From Streblospio benedicti (Eukaryota > Annelida > Polychaeta > Spionida > Spionidae), in assembly GCA_019095985.1 (NCBI GenBank), contig CM032666.1, forward strand, positions 13,514,516-13,578,515: DNA of 64,000 bases, given 5' to 3'. The position numbers and the translations under genes were made by a program. This document shows, piece by piece, positions 1 through 11,456 of this stretch (the stretch's first letter is position 1; each line of letters starts with the position of its first letter). The notes beneath the pieces were generated by a model. That model was not told the origin of the DNA. It saw nothing but the letters and a program-made list of their open reading frames with translations, and did no database searches.

Positions 1-1220
1 GCTACAATGTGCTACATCAGCAGAAGGGGCGCTTAATGAGGATGCAGTCATCTATGGTCTTCTGCAATATAGAAATACCCCACAGTCTCATGCAGGGACA
101 TCGCCAGCTCAGGTCCTGTTTGGAAGAAAGTTGAAGGATCTCATCCCTATTCCCCCAGGCACAACAATCTTTGAGCATGCGCACACGGCACCAGTGTGGA
201 GGGAGACCTGGAAAGCTCGTGAGGAAGCTTTAAGGCTCCGGTTCTGCAAGCAATTAGAGGCAAGGAGAAGACATACACGAGCTCTTCCTGATCTTAATGC
301 TGGCGACAGAGTGCAGATCCAGAATCAACGTGGAGCTCATCCCAATAAGTGGGACTGCACAGGAAGGGTTGTAGAGACTTTGCCACATAGCCAGTACCTA
401 GTCAGAGTGGATGGGTCTGGCCGAATCACACGCCGCAATCGCAGGGCTCTCAGACAAATAATGGCTTTTGAGCCTGATGCCCTATCAGGACCTCCCAGTA
501 ACGCTCCACTTTGGCCAGAGGTGTCCAGCATGCCATCAAGTGCGACAACAGGTCAACAGATCTCTAGTGATAGAGAGTTATCATATGAAGCACCACACAG
601 CCAGTGACATTACTCCACGAAGATGATCGAGGAATGCCACCTGCAGAGGACTCCTCTGAAAGCCAAGAAGAGGAGCCTATGGAGCCCATCCAGGCTGCTC
701 CAGATCCCATACAATCTGCACCAGACACAGCTATACCAAGTAATGTCAACAGCAAGTCACCAACACCTGTACCTCCTCGACGTTCATCCCGCCTGCGAAA
801 GAAGCCTGCTTATCTAGTTCAACACTATGAGTTATAAAGTTTCTATGGAGTAGAAACTTGGGGGGATGAAGAATAATAGGTGTGAATAAGCCATGTACAA
901 GGTGAAGCTGATATGCAGTACAACCTAATCCTGACAAAGGATTGTACTGCACAAAAGCATGTCAGTATGAAACATTAGTAGTGGACATGCAACACATGCA
1001 GGATGAAGTGTATGCCTTTACACCCTGTGTAACTATGTGGAATATGAACATTTGTGGACATTATTGAGTGAGTGTAAATTGTGATGGTTATTGTATTTAC
1101 ATGTACATATCGTATATTTGTTTGGTTATTTATGTATTGTATTTTGCAGACTGTACCATCGTTCCCAAATAAATACTTGAACGAAATCCTAAAAGGTTGT
1201 TGTTTTGTGTTCAATTTATA
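1..1220 (+). mobile_element. Ty3/Gypsy-type LTR retrotransposon, 3' remnant
   Basis: The plus strand encodes the end of a Gypsy-type integrase. A block around 60-130 reads QYRNTPQSHAGTSPAQVLFG, the usual segment after the DDE core. It is followed by a basic C-terminal domain (about 131-470, with a GDRVQIQN turn and a RRNRRALR stretch) and a proline/serine-rich tail ending near 837 in SSRLRKKPAYLVQHYEL, a common tail of these polyproteins. A purine-rich tract near 860-866 and a likely 3' LTR follow. The window edge cuts the element, so its 5' parts are not visible. It looks broken, with a small number of breaks in the visible part, and old. Family assignment rests on the integrase motifs; the clade within Gypsy is not resolved. 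Confidence 0.8.
867..1220 (+). repeat. Probable 3' LTR of the Gypsy remnant
   Basis: The sequence starts with TG just after a G-rich tract (about 860-866), as expected for a polypurine tract. It contains an AATAAA signal near 1168-1173 and reaches a CA about 40-50 bases later (1212-1213 or 1223-1224). There is no second copy in the window to fix the ends, so the boundaries are inferred. Confidence 0.45.
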
Positions 1221-1224
1221 GACA

Positions 1225-3339
1225 ATGACGAGTCACAAAACTCTGCTTTTTTTTACCTCTATTTCTACTGAACCTATTAGAAAATAACATACCACATAGC
1301 CAAAAATCATATTTTCAAATTTGATATCAATTTAACTGATTATGATTCTGTAATTCTGCAATTCGTTTTTAATTCTAAGAATTAGGCGAAATTCGGTGTC
1401 CTTCCTACGCAATCAGTAGTGTATATACAGTAACATGTATTTACTTCAGTTAATAGTCATATATTATGATGCTTATCCAACAGAATTTCTAAATTAACCT
1501 ACTAGGTGAATGGCCCGTGAATAGTCAGGATTTGGTCTGCTATTCCACACATACACTAACATATTGATACCAAAAAAACAGGTTTTGTGATATCTGAAAA
1601 AAAGGAGAAAAAAATGTTCACAGGACCCAGTTAAACACTGTAAAGGCAATTACCTAATACTTATAATGACACAAATGTATGATATTACCCCTTTACTATA
1701 TGTAATGTTATATATGTCAATGACTTTACTTAGAAACATTTAGGCATTGATATGTAACAGTGACAGTACTCTGCCACCAAGGTGGTTTGATCTTGAATCG
1801 TTTGGGTTTTATACCTGTGGTGTACACTTTATTTTTTTATTTCTAACGTATGTTTGCCTATTGGACCTGCCAAGACTGTGTACTATTTGAGTAACCCCAT
1901 TTGATATTTTCACATCGACATAGGTCCCACCTAGTATTGTCACTAGTGAAATAAGTGTGTTTTTGATACCTTTTTTGTGTTTGGCAGAGCCGGCACGCTT
2001 TATCTCTGTATCTCTGGTTTAGAATGTGTGTTACATGTATTGCCAAAGTTGAACCTACCATTGCAACAGTTAAAAATATGGGGTCCAAGATTCAGACCGC
2101 CATAGTTAGCGTTGACCCTCAGACACCGCAAGATCATGAATCAATTTCTGTCTCATGAGGGAGATGTGTTTTTTGTTTTTGTTTTTTTTTCATTTTAGTT
2201 CCTATTTGTTTATTACTCGTAGAGGGAGAGTACTTTATTTTCATATTTCATGTCAAAGTTGATGCATGTGTTTTTTATAAAGTTTATTATCACATGTCAA
2301 CAAATTGCCTTCTGAAATGTTTTTGAATGATAGTGATTTATTTGGGTTTTAGATGTAAACGCATGAAACTGTTGCTGGAGTATTTAAAATTTTTTGAGAT
2401 TAAAAAACAGTGGACAAATTCAATGAATTCATATTTCAAAAAATTTAATTATATATTTGAAGAAGTATGATCAAATAATTCATATTTCACTTTTTATTGT
2501 ATATATCTTTGGTGCTAAAATTTAAAACAGATTTCATATCGGAGTATATATGGAAATTGTCATTTTATATTTTTCGTATTGGAGTATATATTAAAATTGT
2601 CAGTGTTAGATTTCTCATATTGGAGTATATATGTAAAATGATAACTGTTAAGTTGAATGGGAAAAAATAAATTCCCATACCCAGATCTCAGATGTTTATT
2701 AAAAAATAAAATCTATAAATTGTGTTTTTTACTGTTTTAATTATTAAGAACACTCTAAAACATAACCATCAAGAACCGCCAGCATTCACCATGGAAATAT
2801 TTGAACAATACAAAAACACGATTAAGGTAGACACATTACTGGAAAATATTTTATCTGATTGAAAAGACTTTTCTACTATATACTAGGACATATTTTCAGT
2901 GCATTTAGAAAATACAAAAAAAATTGACCACTCGATAATTTTTTTGACACACAATTGAACATTACAGGGATCCTGAGATTTTGAAGGTTTCTTGAAGGTT
3001 TCAAACAAAAATGCGTAAAATCTTACAAAAGCTTTTATTTTTTTTCTTAATAATGAATCAATCACACTGTATTTTAGTATTCTACAACATGAATATGGGT
3101 GCATGAATAATCACTAATATCATTTGAAATTTCTTTTATCATTTTTCAGATATTGGACAAAAACAAGGAATCATCTCGTTAAAAAATCAATAAAAATTCA
3201 AGTATCCATACAAAATCGACCCTAGAAATTTTATGAGCATAGATATTAGCGTCCCATCTTTTGATTTACGTACCTTAACTATAATTCTAATACGCAGAAG
3301 ATTTTCAAAATGAGTTCACCATGTAATTCAGTTCCCATT
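1225..3339. other. AT-rich non-coding DNA
   Basis: No exon, RNA gene or transposon domain is recognisable. Open frames are short and composed of AT-rich codons. A small minisatellite (2533-2650) is the only structure I see. Confidence 0.6.
2533..2650. repeat. Minisatellite, ~41-bp unit, 3 copies
   Basis: The core GGAGTATATA recurs at 2541, 2581 and 2622. Each copy is followed by a similar AAATTGTCA-type tail, giving a period of 40-41 bases with moderate divergence. Confidence 0.75.
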
Positions 3340-4830
3340 TTTGGGCAAACTTTAAAAAAAAGAACTATCTGAAAAATTTTTTAGTTTAACTTAAAAAGGT
3401 TTTAAGGATGACCAAACAATTTCATTCCCCAATGAAACATATAGAAAATGCATTACAAAATTTCCCCAGTTTGAACATTGATTTTTCCCTGTGGGTTTCA
3501 GGTTGGTGGTGGTTGGGGGGGGGGGGATAGTTGGCAAACATGCACAACAAATTTGCTTTAATCTAAATTATGAGGTTTTGGGTCTAAATTGGAGGTAGTG
3601 GAAGGTTATATGCAGGGGCAAGCAGTGACTTCTTTCTGGTCTTTTCTTATGAAGCCTTGGCCCTAATCGGGGGTTTCCCCATATTTGAAATTTTAAAAAA
3701 AAAAGAACTATCTGAAATTGTCAAGTTTTTTGTCTGTAACTTAAAAGGTTTTAAGCGATGCCCAAAATTTCATTCCCCAATGAAACATATAGAAAATGCA
3801 TTACAGAACCCATGTTTCAACAGTTGACTTTTCCCTTGGGATTTGGTTTTTGGGGGGGGGGGTGGCCAAAATGCACAACAAATTTGTTGTGGTAGACTTT
3901 GTATCTGAAATTAGGGTTTTTTGGTCAAAATTTGGGAAGTAGTTAAGGTTATATGGACATAGCAAAAAAGTTCTTTCTGAGTCTTTTTTTATGAGCCTTG
4001 GTTTTAATCGTTTCCCATTTTGTCAAACTTTAAAAAAAAAGAACTATCTGAAATTGTCAAGTTTTATGTTTTAACTTAAAAGGGTTTTTAAGGGATGCCC
4101 AAAATTTTCATTCCCGAATGAAACATAAAAAAAAATGCATTACAGAATTCCCCATGTTTGAACCTTGATTTTTCCCCTTTTTGGGGTTGGGTTTGGGGGG
4201 GGGGGCGTTGGCAAACATGCCCAAATTTTTGTAAAAACTTCTGTACTGAAATTTTGGGTTTTTTGGTGAAAATTAAGTGTCATTAAGGGTTATATTGCGA
4301 GGTGCGTAGAATGACTTCTTTCTGAGTCTTTTCTTTGAACCCTTTGGGTCTGTAATCTGGGGTTCCCCCTATTTGTAAAATTTAAAAAAAAAACTTCGAA
4401 ATTGTCAAGTTTTTATGTCTTAACTTGAAAGGTTTTAAGCGATGACCCCCAAATTTATTCCCCAATAAAACATATAGAAAATCATTACAAATTCCCTTTT
4501 TCAAGACTTGCTTTTCCCTGTGGAATTGTCGGGTTGGGGGGGGGGGGTTGGAACATGCACAACAAATTTGTTCTAGTATCTAAAATTTTGAGGATTTGGG
4601 TCTAAATTGAAGTGTCAGGGGAAGGTTATATTGGGGGGGCGATAGCAATGATTTCTTTCGAGTTTTTTTATAAGCCTGGTTTAAAAGAGGGGTTTCCCCT
4701 TTTTTGGGCAAACTTTGAAAAAAGAACTATCTGAAATTGTGTTTTTATGTCTGAAACAAAAAGGTTTTGGGAAGCCCACAAAATTCATTGCCGAAATGAA
4801 AGATATACAAATGCATTACAGAATTCCCCA
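3340..4830. repeat. Tandem satellite, ~340-bp unit, at least 4 copies, runs into gap
   Basis: A block containing AGAACTATCTGAAATTG recurs at about 3361, 3704, 4040, 4390 and 4724. Between these blocks the order of motifs is constant: TTCATTCCCCAATGAAACAT, TTTTTCCCTGTGGG, a run of 8-10 G, then CATGCACAACAAATTTG. The period is 335-348 bases. Copies differ mainly by single-base length changes in homopolymers. The array is cut by the assembly gap at 4831, so its true length is unknown. Confidence 0.9.
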
Positions 4831-4930
4831 NNNNNNNNNNNNNNNNNNNNNNNNNNNNNNNNNNNNNNNNNNNNNNNNNNNNNNNNNNNNNNNNNNNNNN
4901 NNNNNNNNNNNNNNNNNNNNNNNNNNNNNN
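4831..4930. other. Assembly gap (100 N)
   Basis: Exactly 100 unknown bases, a conventional placeholder. It sits at the edge of the ~340-bp satellite, which is a likely cause of the assembly break. Confidence 0.98.
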
Positions 4931-5849
4931 AATGGCCAATGATTCATTGAATACGCGCCATATTCCATGTTTAGTCAATATATTGCAACATAAAGTTATT
5001 GCGAATACTGTTTGGAATAATACATATGAGTTTGGTGTTCCTTGATTGTAAAATATGAGTTCTAGCTGTCAATTAATCGAATCTGGACTCTTGTAATTTT
5101 GAGACCTTGCAAAATCATCTAAAATTGAGTTTAAAAAATATCCGCAAGGTATATTTTGGTATACTTCTGGAAAAACATGGCAGAGATAGTGTCTAACAAT
5201 GTCCCACCTTCATCTGCTTTAAAGCAATTACTTCTACGTTGGGCCCCTGCAGGAGCTAAAATGATTCGCCTATATGGTAATCGTGTCTTTCAATCACCTC
5301 ACGGGGGTGAAATCACGTGACTTATGACGTAGGGGTTTCCTTCCACATGTAACATCGGCATCCATTATCGCTCAATCATGAGCTTATTTTTAATTTCTGC
5401 TTGAAACAATGAATGCATTTTCCGTTTGTCGATAGTACTGCTCTGACACACAAATATTTATTTTGTTAGCATATTCTTACAAATATATTCATTGGTATAT
5501 CGTCCATAATCTAAAAATTACTATTTAATTTTCACTTTGTTGTTTTTTTCGATATGGATTTTCCGGTGTACAAAGCGCATGTGCAAAAAGCCAGGTGTCA
5601 TTTAAATAAACCGTGCGCCTACTACAAGTGCCATTTGGTGGCGCCACAATGCGTTTCCATAAAAATATCAACAAACATGGCCGCCACCGTGTAAAACTTC
5701 CGTGACTGAGTAGGAAAATATTATTTCTTTTTATTTTGAATAAAGGTACCGACCCAAATAAATCTGCGACACCGCTGTCGCAGCCAAGTTCTAGAAATGT
5801 GACAGACAACATTTTTGTGTAAAATGTCGCAAAATCGTGGTCGAGAGCT
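4931..5849. other. Non-coding DNA
   Basis: No coding exon is recognisable. A short perfect inverted repeat (TGCGACA / TGTCGCA) lies at 5765-5782. The minus-strand open frame that runs through the right part of this stretch loses similarity to retrotransposon proteins near 5850, so I end the element there. Confidence 0.5.
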
Positions 5850-8222
5850 ATCACTGCTCACCATAGAGATTTCTTTATCTTCTGTTGACTCTAACTCTAT
5901 TTCACGAGGAGTGAGTGCAACTGGAGTGCTACGTTCAATGACTGCTCTTACAAAATCATAATCATGAAGTTCATCATGATCTGAGTCTTTCACTTTAGTG
6001 TTCAGCATGCTTAACGAATTTGCAATGTTCCATTTCCCTGGCCTGTAGATGACCTTAAAATTATATCCTTGGAGCCGCAGCACCCATCGTTCTATTCTTG
6101 CAGATGGTTTGGACTTCTTTGAATATATGAACTCCAATGGACGATGATCTGTTTCCAGCTCAAACTGGCTACCAAACACATACAAATGAAACTTTTCACA
6201 AGCCCACACTAGAACCAAAGCTTACTTCTCAGTCTGACTATATCGCCCTTCTACGTCCGACAGACTTCTAGACGCATATGCTATCACTCTCCATGTGTTG
6301 CCTTGTAGTTGCGTCAATACTGCTCCCAAACCTACAGGTGACGCATCCGCAACAATTCTTGTTTGTTTGTCTCTTTGAAAATACGCTAAGGTATCTGGAT
6401 TTGTAATCCTTTTTTTCAACATTTCAAACGCTTTATGTTGGGCCTCTCCCCATACAAAATCTTTTTTTCTTATTACCTCTTGTATTGGAGCAGCTACCGT
6501 TGAAAGATCAGGGATGAACTTTGCTGAAAACTGTACCAAGCCCATGAACGACCTGGCCTCTGATGCACAACTTGGAGGGTCGGCGTTGATTATTGCCTCA
6601 ACTTTATCTTGACTTGGTTTTACACCCTCATCCGTGACTTCATGACCAAAAAAGGTAACTTTTCTTAGTCTGAATTCACATTTACTTCCATTCAAGGTCA
6701 TACCGGCATCTTGAATCTTCTTAAGTGCCTTGAATAGTCTTTGATCATGTTGTTCAACACCACGCCCATGAATGATAATATCATCTGCGATATTTGCATT
6801 GCAGCCCCTGAGCACATCTCTAACAATCTTGTTATATTTTTCAGGTGCTGATGACAAACCAAACATTAATCTGCGGTAGCGATACAAGCCTCGATGTGTG
6901 CAAAAAGTAGTTATATGCCTGCTACTTTCTTCCAGTTCTACCTGATGAAAACCCCATTTTAGGTCAACTTGTGAGAACACAGTTGAGCCACTAAGCTCTT
7001 CCATCAATTCTTCTACTCTTGGAATCGGATGTCTTTCATGAATGATTGCATCATTAGCCCTGCGCATGTCCACACAGACCCTGACATCTCCTCCTGGCTT
7101 CGGAACGACTACGAGTGGCGATACCCATTCTGTTGGCCCCTCTGGAACCTGTTCTATAATGCCCTGTTCTAGCAACTCATCCAACTTATTGTCCACCTTC
7201 TCTCTTAAACCAAAAGGTATTCTTCTCACTGGTTGTGCAATTGGAGTTATGTTGTCATCAATATGAAGCCTCAATTTATATTCTTTCAGCAGTCCAACTC
7301 CATTGAATAATGGGTTAAACTGGAATTTGATATCATCCTCGCATCGTTCTGAGACAATGCTGTTTACTACTTGGGGTCCTACTCTAAGTAAGTCTAGTTC
7401 ATCTGATGTTTGTTTTCCCATCAGCATTTTTCCTGTCCCTTTCACCACAACAAACTCACATTGAGCTTCGCATTTGTTTGCAGGTACGGTCACTTCTGTT
7501 TTGATTATACCCACAGTTGGCAGCGGCTTGTTGCTGCCATACGCAAAAAGTGTTCTTGTAGTGATTTCGGAGTGCGCCTTTATTTTCTTCCTTTTTAGAG
7601 ATTCCCACATTTCTTGACTCATTACATTAGTTATTGCACCTGAGTCTATGACCACTTCATTTAGGGTAACTCCACCCACACAGATTGTGACATCACCTGT
7701 GTCGTTGTTACTTGCAATGCTGAATGCATAATCTTCCTGACAAAATTAGCACTACTAGAGCTATTCTTGTCGTTACTTTGACCACGACCTTGACGCCGAC
7801 TTTGACCACGGCCTCTTCCACGACCTCCACTGCGGTTCTGGGACTTCTCCCTTCGTGATTCCTTTGACATATATGTTAGGCACCTCTCAGTATAATGTCC
7901 AGTGATAGAGCACCTTTGACATTGAAAGTTCTTAGCTGGGCATTTCCTGTCTCGTGCATAATCCACAAGCAAAGCAAATTTTGCCCTTTTTATCCGACTT
8001 GTTCGGTTTCCATGGTTTTGTTTCAACAGCCTGAACCAGCCCTGGCGTTTCCATTGCTTTTACTTGCCTGTCTACTGCCTCAAATGCTCTGGCCACTTTT
8101 AACAAAGTATCCAATGTCAAATTTTCTTTCTCTAAAAATTTTCTTCTCAGCAGACTTTAATTACATTTTCAATAATATGGTCTCTTATTTGATCATCAAT
8201 GGTATTGCCAAAATCACAATTG
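5850..8222 (-). mobile_element. Broken Ty3/Gypsy LTR retrotransposon (gag to RNase H)
   Basis: Read on the minus strand, the order is: end of gag (about 8222-8040, DDQIRDHIIENVIK), zinc-knuckle region (about 8025-7860, with a following RG-rich stretch), aspartic protease (about 7650, VVIDSGAITNVMS), reverse transcriptase (about 7110-6650, with VVPKPGGDVRVCVDMRRAND and GLSSAPEKYN), then connection and RNase H (about 6360-6050, VADASPVGLGAVL and ETDHRPLEFIY). Similarity fades near 5850 before any integrase, and gag stops at the foldback/MITE at 8228. No LTR is visible at either end. The element is broken, with several breaks, and incomplete. It belongs to the metazoan Gypsy group, and the MITE insertion shows it was already resident when the MITE arrived. 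Confidence 0.9.
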
Positions 8223-8227
8223 TAGGA

Positions 8228-8358
8228 ATTGACCACGAGATTGGAGTGTCAATCGCAAAATTGAGCATGCTGACGTCTGATTTACCCCAACGAAGTGAGG
8301 GTAAATCAGACGTCAGCATGCTCAATTTTGCGATTGACACGACAATCGAGTGGTCAAT
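8228..8358. repeat. Foldback palindrome, 60-bp arms
   Basis: The left arm (8228-8287) and right arm (8299-8358) are near-perfect reverse complements around an 11-base loop. The inner ~42 bases, including TCAATCGCAAAATTGAGCAT, match perfectly and the outer part has a few mismatches. The right arm is also the start of the MITE at 8297-8683, so the left arm is an inverted extra copy of the MITE end. Confidence 0.9.
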
Positions 8359-8683
8359 CAACATTCTATCATGACTAAAATCCATTTTATTTTAAAATAA
8401 ATCATATTATAACATTCAACATTCAAGTCTATTTCTTTTGTTTTGAGCGCGCGGAGACGTCAATTCCTACAGTTTTGAGCGCGTGGAGGCGTTAGTCTAA
8501 ACTGTTGATCTCCGCTACAGAACACGCGCCTTGCGTCGTCAGCGGCTGTATTGATATTGTGAGGAGTTTAGACTAGCGCCGTGTTTTTTTTTTGGAGCGT
8601 GTTTTCCATCGCAAAATTGAGCACGTTGATTGACCAATCAGCGTGGGTTATTGGCGGTGATTTTTGCACGGAATGATAGAATG
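8297..8683. mobile_element. MITE, copy 1 (second copy at 61.8 kb)
   Basis: It starts GAGGGTAAATCAGACG and ends GCACGGAATGATAGAATG. Within it, CATTCTATCATG (8364-8375) is the inverted partner of the right end, and GGTCAATCAAC / GTTGATTGACC and TCAATTTTGCGAT / ATCGCAAAATTGA form nested inverted pairs. It has no coding capacity. The same order of motifs recurs at 61815-62306, which defines the shared ends. It lies directly against the gag end of the Gypsy fossil, consistent with insertion into it. The DNA-transposon superfamily is unknown. Confidence 0.8.
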
Positions 8684-9829
8684 TGTAGTTTTGCACGAAT
8701 ATCTTATTCATTGTCAAAATGGCCCTGGTGGTTGTTAATTAGCGGTTTTATAACAAAAATAGCAGACAGCGGCAGCCATGACAGCGTCATGTGGAGTAGT
8801 GTGATGTCATAAAGACGCCAAAGGCGTCACATGGGTTCAAATACTAGGGATTACCACCACTTTGCCAATTGGGCTATGTGTACATCAGAACCTTCAATCA
8901 AGACCACCTCTATAAATACACCACCCCTATTATAAAATGATTTATAACAGTCCCAACTCTTCATAAAATAGACCGTTGCAAACGTCCCTAAAGAGAGCAC
9001 CCCTATATTAAACCACTTGACGCTAATCCTTGGGCAGTCGTAATAGGGATGTTCTACTGAAGTGTGTGATAATATCTGTGCCATGGAGAGCATTATGTTC
9101 CCATTACCATAGACACTAATCTTTCATCCCATAGCTTTTGCATATTACATGCCAAGTGCATTTTCAGTGGTTAATGAGTTACTTGAGATATACTTATACG
9201 AGCTTTAAGTTGGAGTTTAATCCAGGTACTTCTCCGTCTGCGCCAAGTACATATTATTTATGTGTTTGCATTTTGTACTCTCTAAATAAGAATACTTATA
9301 GCCAATGTTAGGGAAAAATCACAATGCCTGTGGTTTTCACTGGCTATTCAGAAGATGGTCACCCTGCCATGTTTACATAGTCAAAACTGTCTTTCAATGA
9401 ATGATGCCTTGGCTTGATCTTGGATGTTGTGTGTATGGAGATGCTCTCAGTGTGCTTTCAGGATGGGTGGTGGTGCTGTCAGGACGTGGGCAAGTGGTGT
9501 CAGGACAAGGGTGCTAGAACATAGAATGCTGTAAAAACATATTTATACACTCACCAAATATGTCTTTTTTCTATGCCCATGGAGGGCATTGTGTTCCCAT
9601 TTACATGGACACTAATATTTCCCCCCTTAGATTTTCATTTTTCATGCCAAGTCAATGGAATTGACCAACGTTTTAGTTGGGATGTACTTACACGATTACG
9701 TAACAGGAGTGATTCAATGCATTCTCAGCATTCCTCTTTGACCACACGGTTATAAGCTAGTTGTACATTAATGGTAATAGTGTAGCATACTGCGGGGTGG
9801 GTACTTCCATAGTCGCCCTATACGGCATG
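8684..9829. other. Non-coding DNA with a diverged duplication
   Basis: No gene is recognisable. The stretch starting CCATGGAGAGCATTATGTTC near 9080 recurs as CCATGGAGGGCATTGTGTTC near 9579. The two copies share about 100 alignable bases (to about 9190 and 9690), so this is an old local duplication or two copies of one repeat. Confidence 0.55.
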
Positions 9830-9955
9830 TTCCACTGGTAGGGGTCACCTTTTTCAACCCCGCAGTTTCACTAGGGGTCACTTTTTCCACCTCTCAGTTT
9901 CATTAGTGGTCATGATTTCAACATTCCAGCCAGTTTCACCAAGGGAGGTTCAAAC
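9830..9955. repeat. Degenerate ~35-bp minisatellite
   Basis: Variants of TTTCACTAGGGGTCACTTTTTC recur at about 9835, 9866, 9898 and 9937, each followed by a CA- and C-rich spacer ending in CAG. Related motifs occur at about 12095-12150 and in the 15.6-15.9 kb repeats. Confidence 0.6.
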
Positions 9956-10050
9956 TCGGGGTTCAATATCTAGCTCTCTTTTCATGTGATTTTGCATTTT
10001 CTCACACTCCAAGCTGTATTTATCATTGAAGAGCAGTGCTGATATACCTG

Positions 10051-10186
10051 ATATCACACCGTACGGAAAAATATCACGTCCTCCAAATATGGGTAACGTA
10101 GTAATTAGACTCCGCCCACTTTTACTATAATATTTACAACTCGTGCTATAAAGCGCGCCGATTGGTCAAAAGAAGTGGTGTGATAT
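10051..10186. mobile_element. Short inverted-repeat element, MITE-like
   Basis: ATATCACACC at 10051-10060 is the perfect reverse complement of GGTGTGATAT at 10177-10186. The 136-bp interval has no coding potential and contains an inverted CCAAT-type GATTGGTC. No target duplication is obvious, so MITE identity is inference. Confidence 0.35.
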
Positions 10187-10204
10187 TTACTATGATTCCT
10201 CATC

Positions 10205-10640
10205 ACAGGACGAGCTGATTATCTGAGGGGGGTTAGGTCATTAGTCTTGGCAGAACTAGTTATTTTCAACTTTGTGGAACAAACATTATTTTTTGCCGTT
10301 TTACATCATAACTTTATTGTGCTTCACTAGCAGTAAAATGTTTATTTTGAAAATATTCAGAAATAAAATATCCATTGTTAAAAAGTATCTACCCCTCTCA
10401 GATGGCTGGACGAGTTAACTATCTGAGAGGTTTTGCTGGACAAGTAGATTATCTGAGAGGGGCGGCAGGTTGATTGACTTTGGCTAAAACATTTATTTTC
10501 AATTTTTTGGTGCAAACATTATTTCATTCTGTTTTACAGCACAACTTTATTCTATTTCACTAGCCGTAAAATATCTGTTTTTTAAAGTTTCAGAAGTAGA
10601 ATGTGTATTTAAAGATACAACCTACCCCTCTCAGATGTAG
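10205..10640. repeat. Diverged tandem duplication, ~237-bp unit, 2 copies
   Basis: Copy 1 (about 10205-10405) and copy 2 (about 10430-10640) share the series GGACGAG/GGACAAG..ATTATCTGAG, then ATTTTCAA, AACATTATTT, TTTTACA, ACTTTATT and TTCACTAGC.GTAAAAT, and each ends CTACCCCTCTCAGATG. Divergence is roughly a fifth of positions. Confidence 0.75.
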
Positions 10641-11132
10641 CGGCCCACAAGGGTGGGTAAAATGACTTTACTTATATGCATAGACCAAAGGAGCTTTATC
10701 TACCTCAAAATCCTATCTAAAAAGGAATTTCCCGGTCTTCTCATAGTTCTCTTTATGAACCAAACTTGCAGTTAGTATGTGCCTCTTTCATAATGAGATG
10801 CACTTCCTTTATCACATATAAAACATATAATCAAATAAGTGTATACCAAAATATAGTGAATTTATTTGCACAAATACCGACAAAACTTTAGCCATTGTTG
10901 TTTTTCTGCCGAATGGATTTGTGGGTAATTTATGACGCGTAGTCGTGAACGAACGGTCTAGCTCCCACTTGAATGAACGGCAACATAATATCCTATAACT
11001 TATAAACCACATTTCCAAAATTCTTGAAATTTGGGAGGATGATTTCAATGACATAGACCTTGTATATCCTTTAATCTGATAATTTGATAATGACTGGATC
11101 TTTTATAATCATCGTTTAAATTTACTACACAA

Positions 11133-11156
11133 TCACAATGTGACGTCACATTGTGA
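11133..11156. promoter_or_regulatory. 24-bp perfect palindrome containing a CRE core
   Basis: Positions 11133-11156 are a perfect palindrome centred on TGACGTCA, the cAMP-response element bound by bZIP dimers. It lies about 120 bases upstream of the possible exon at 11273. Use as a promoter element is inference; a palindrome this long may also be part of a mobile element. Confidence 0.4.
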
Positions 11157-11272
11157 CTCGCATAACTCCGCCCCTTAATCTAGATCTTAGATCTACGAAA
11201 TACTCAACTCTACGTCACAGCGAGACAGGTCATAGAGTGCAAACAAGCACCTGCTACTGCAGTATTTGAATC

Positions 11273-11456
11273 ATGGCAACTGACTCGACACGGCGGAGTA
11301 TTTCTCATGCGAAGAAGATGAATCACAATCAGATGAAAACTTAGGCCTTAGTGGCTACTTGTTTGAGCCAGAGCCAAGCAGTGATGAGGATGAGAACAAT
11401 GATGATATTGTTAGTGTTGACCATGAAGAGGCAGCACGCATCGGTAATGCAGATTG
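11273..11456 (+). pseudogene. Possible first exon of a P2X7-intracellular-domain-like protein
   Basis: One frame from 11287 to 11456 reads as an acidic stretch (EYFSCEEDESQSDENLG) followed by LSGYLFEPEPSSDEDEN and AARIGNADW, then a consensus splice donor GTAAGT at 11457. From memory, stand-alone relatives of the P2X7 C-terminal zinc-binding 'ballast' domain in invertebrates begin this way: a YxFEPE motif, an acidic run, then R-x-GN-x-WC before clustered cysteines. The only nearby ATG (11273) is out of frame by one base with this block, so the exon is damaged, or a different start or upstream exon is used. I could not find the following cysteine-rich exon. The function of such proteins is unclear; many are lineage-expanded. 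Confidence 0.4.

Noticed and set aside
4715-4978. Open frames reading through the unknown bases
   Set aside because: They are open only because the gap has no sequence; the flanks are satellite.
5640-5710. ATGGCCGCCACC motif as a YY1-type promoter
   Set aside because: The match to the YY1 consensus is imperfect and no downstream exon is present.
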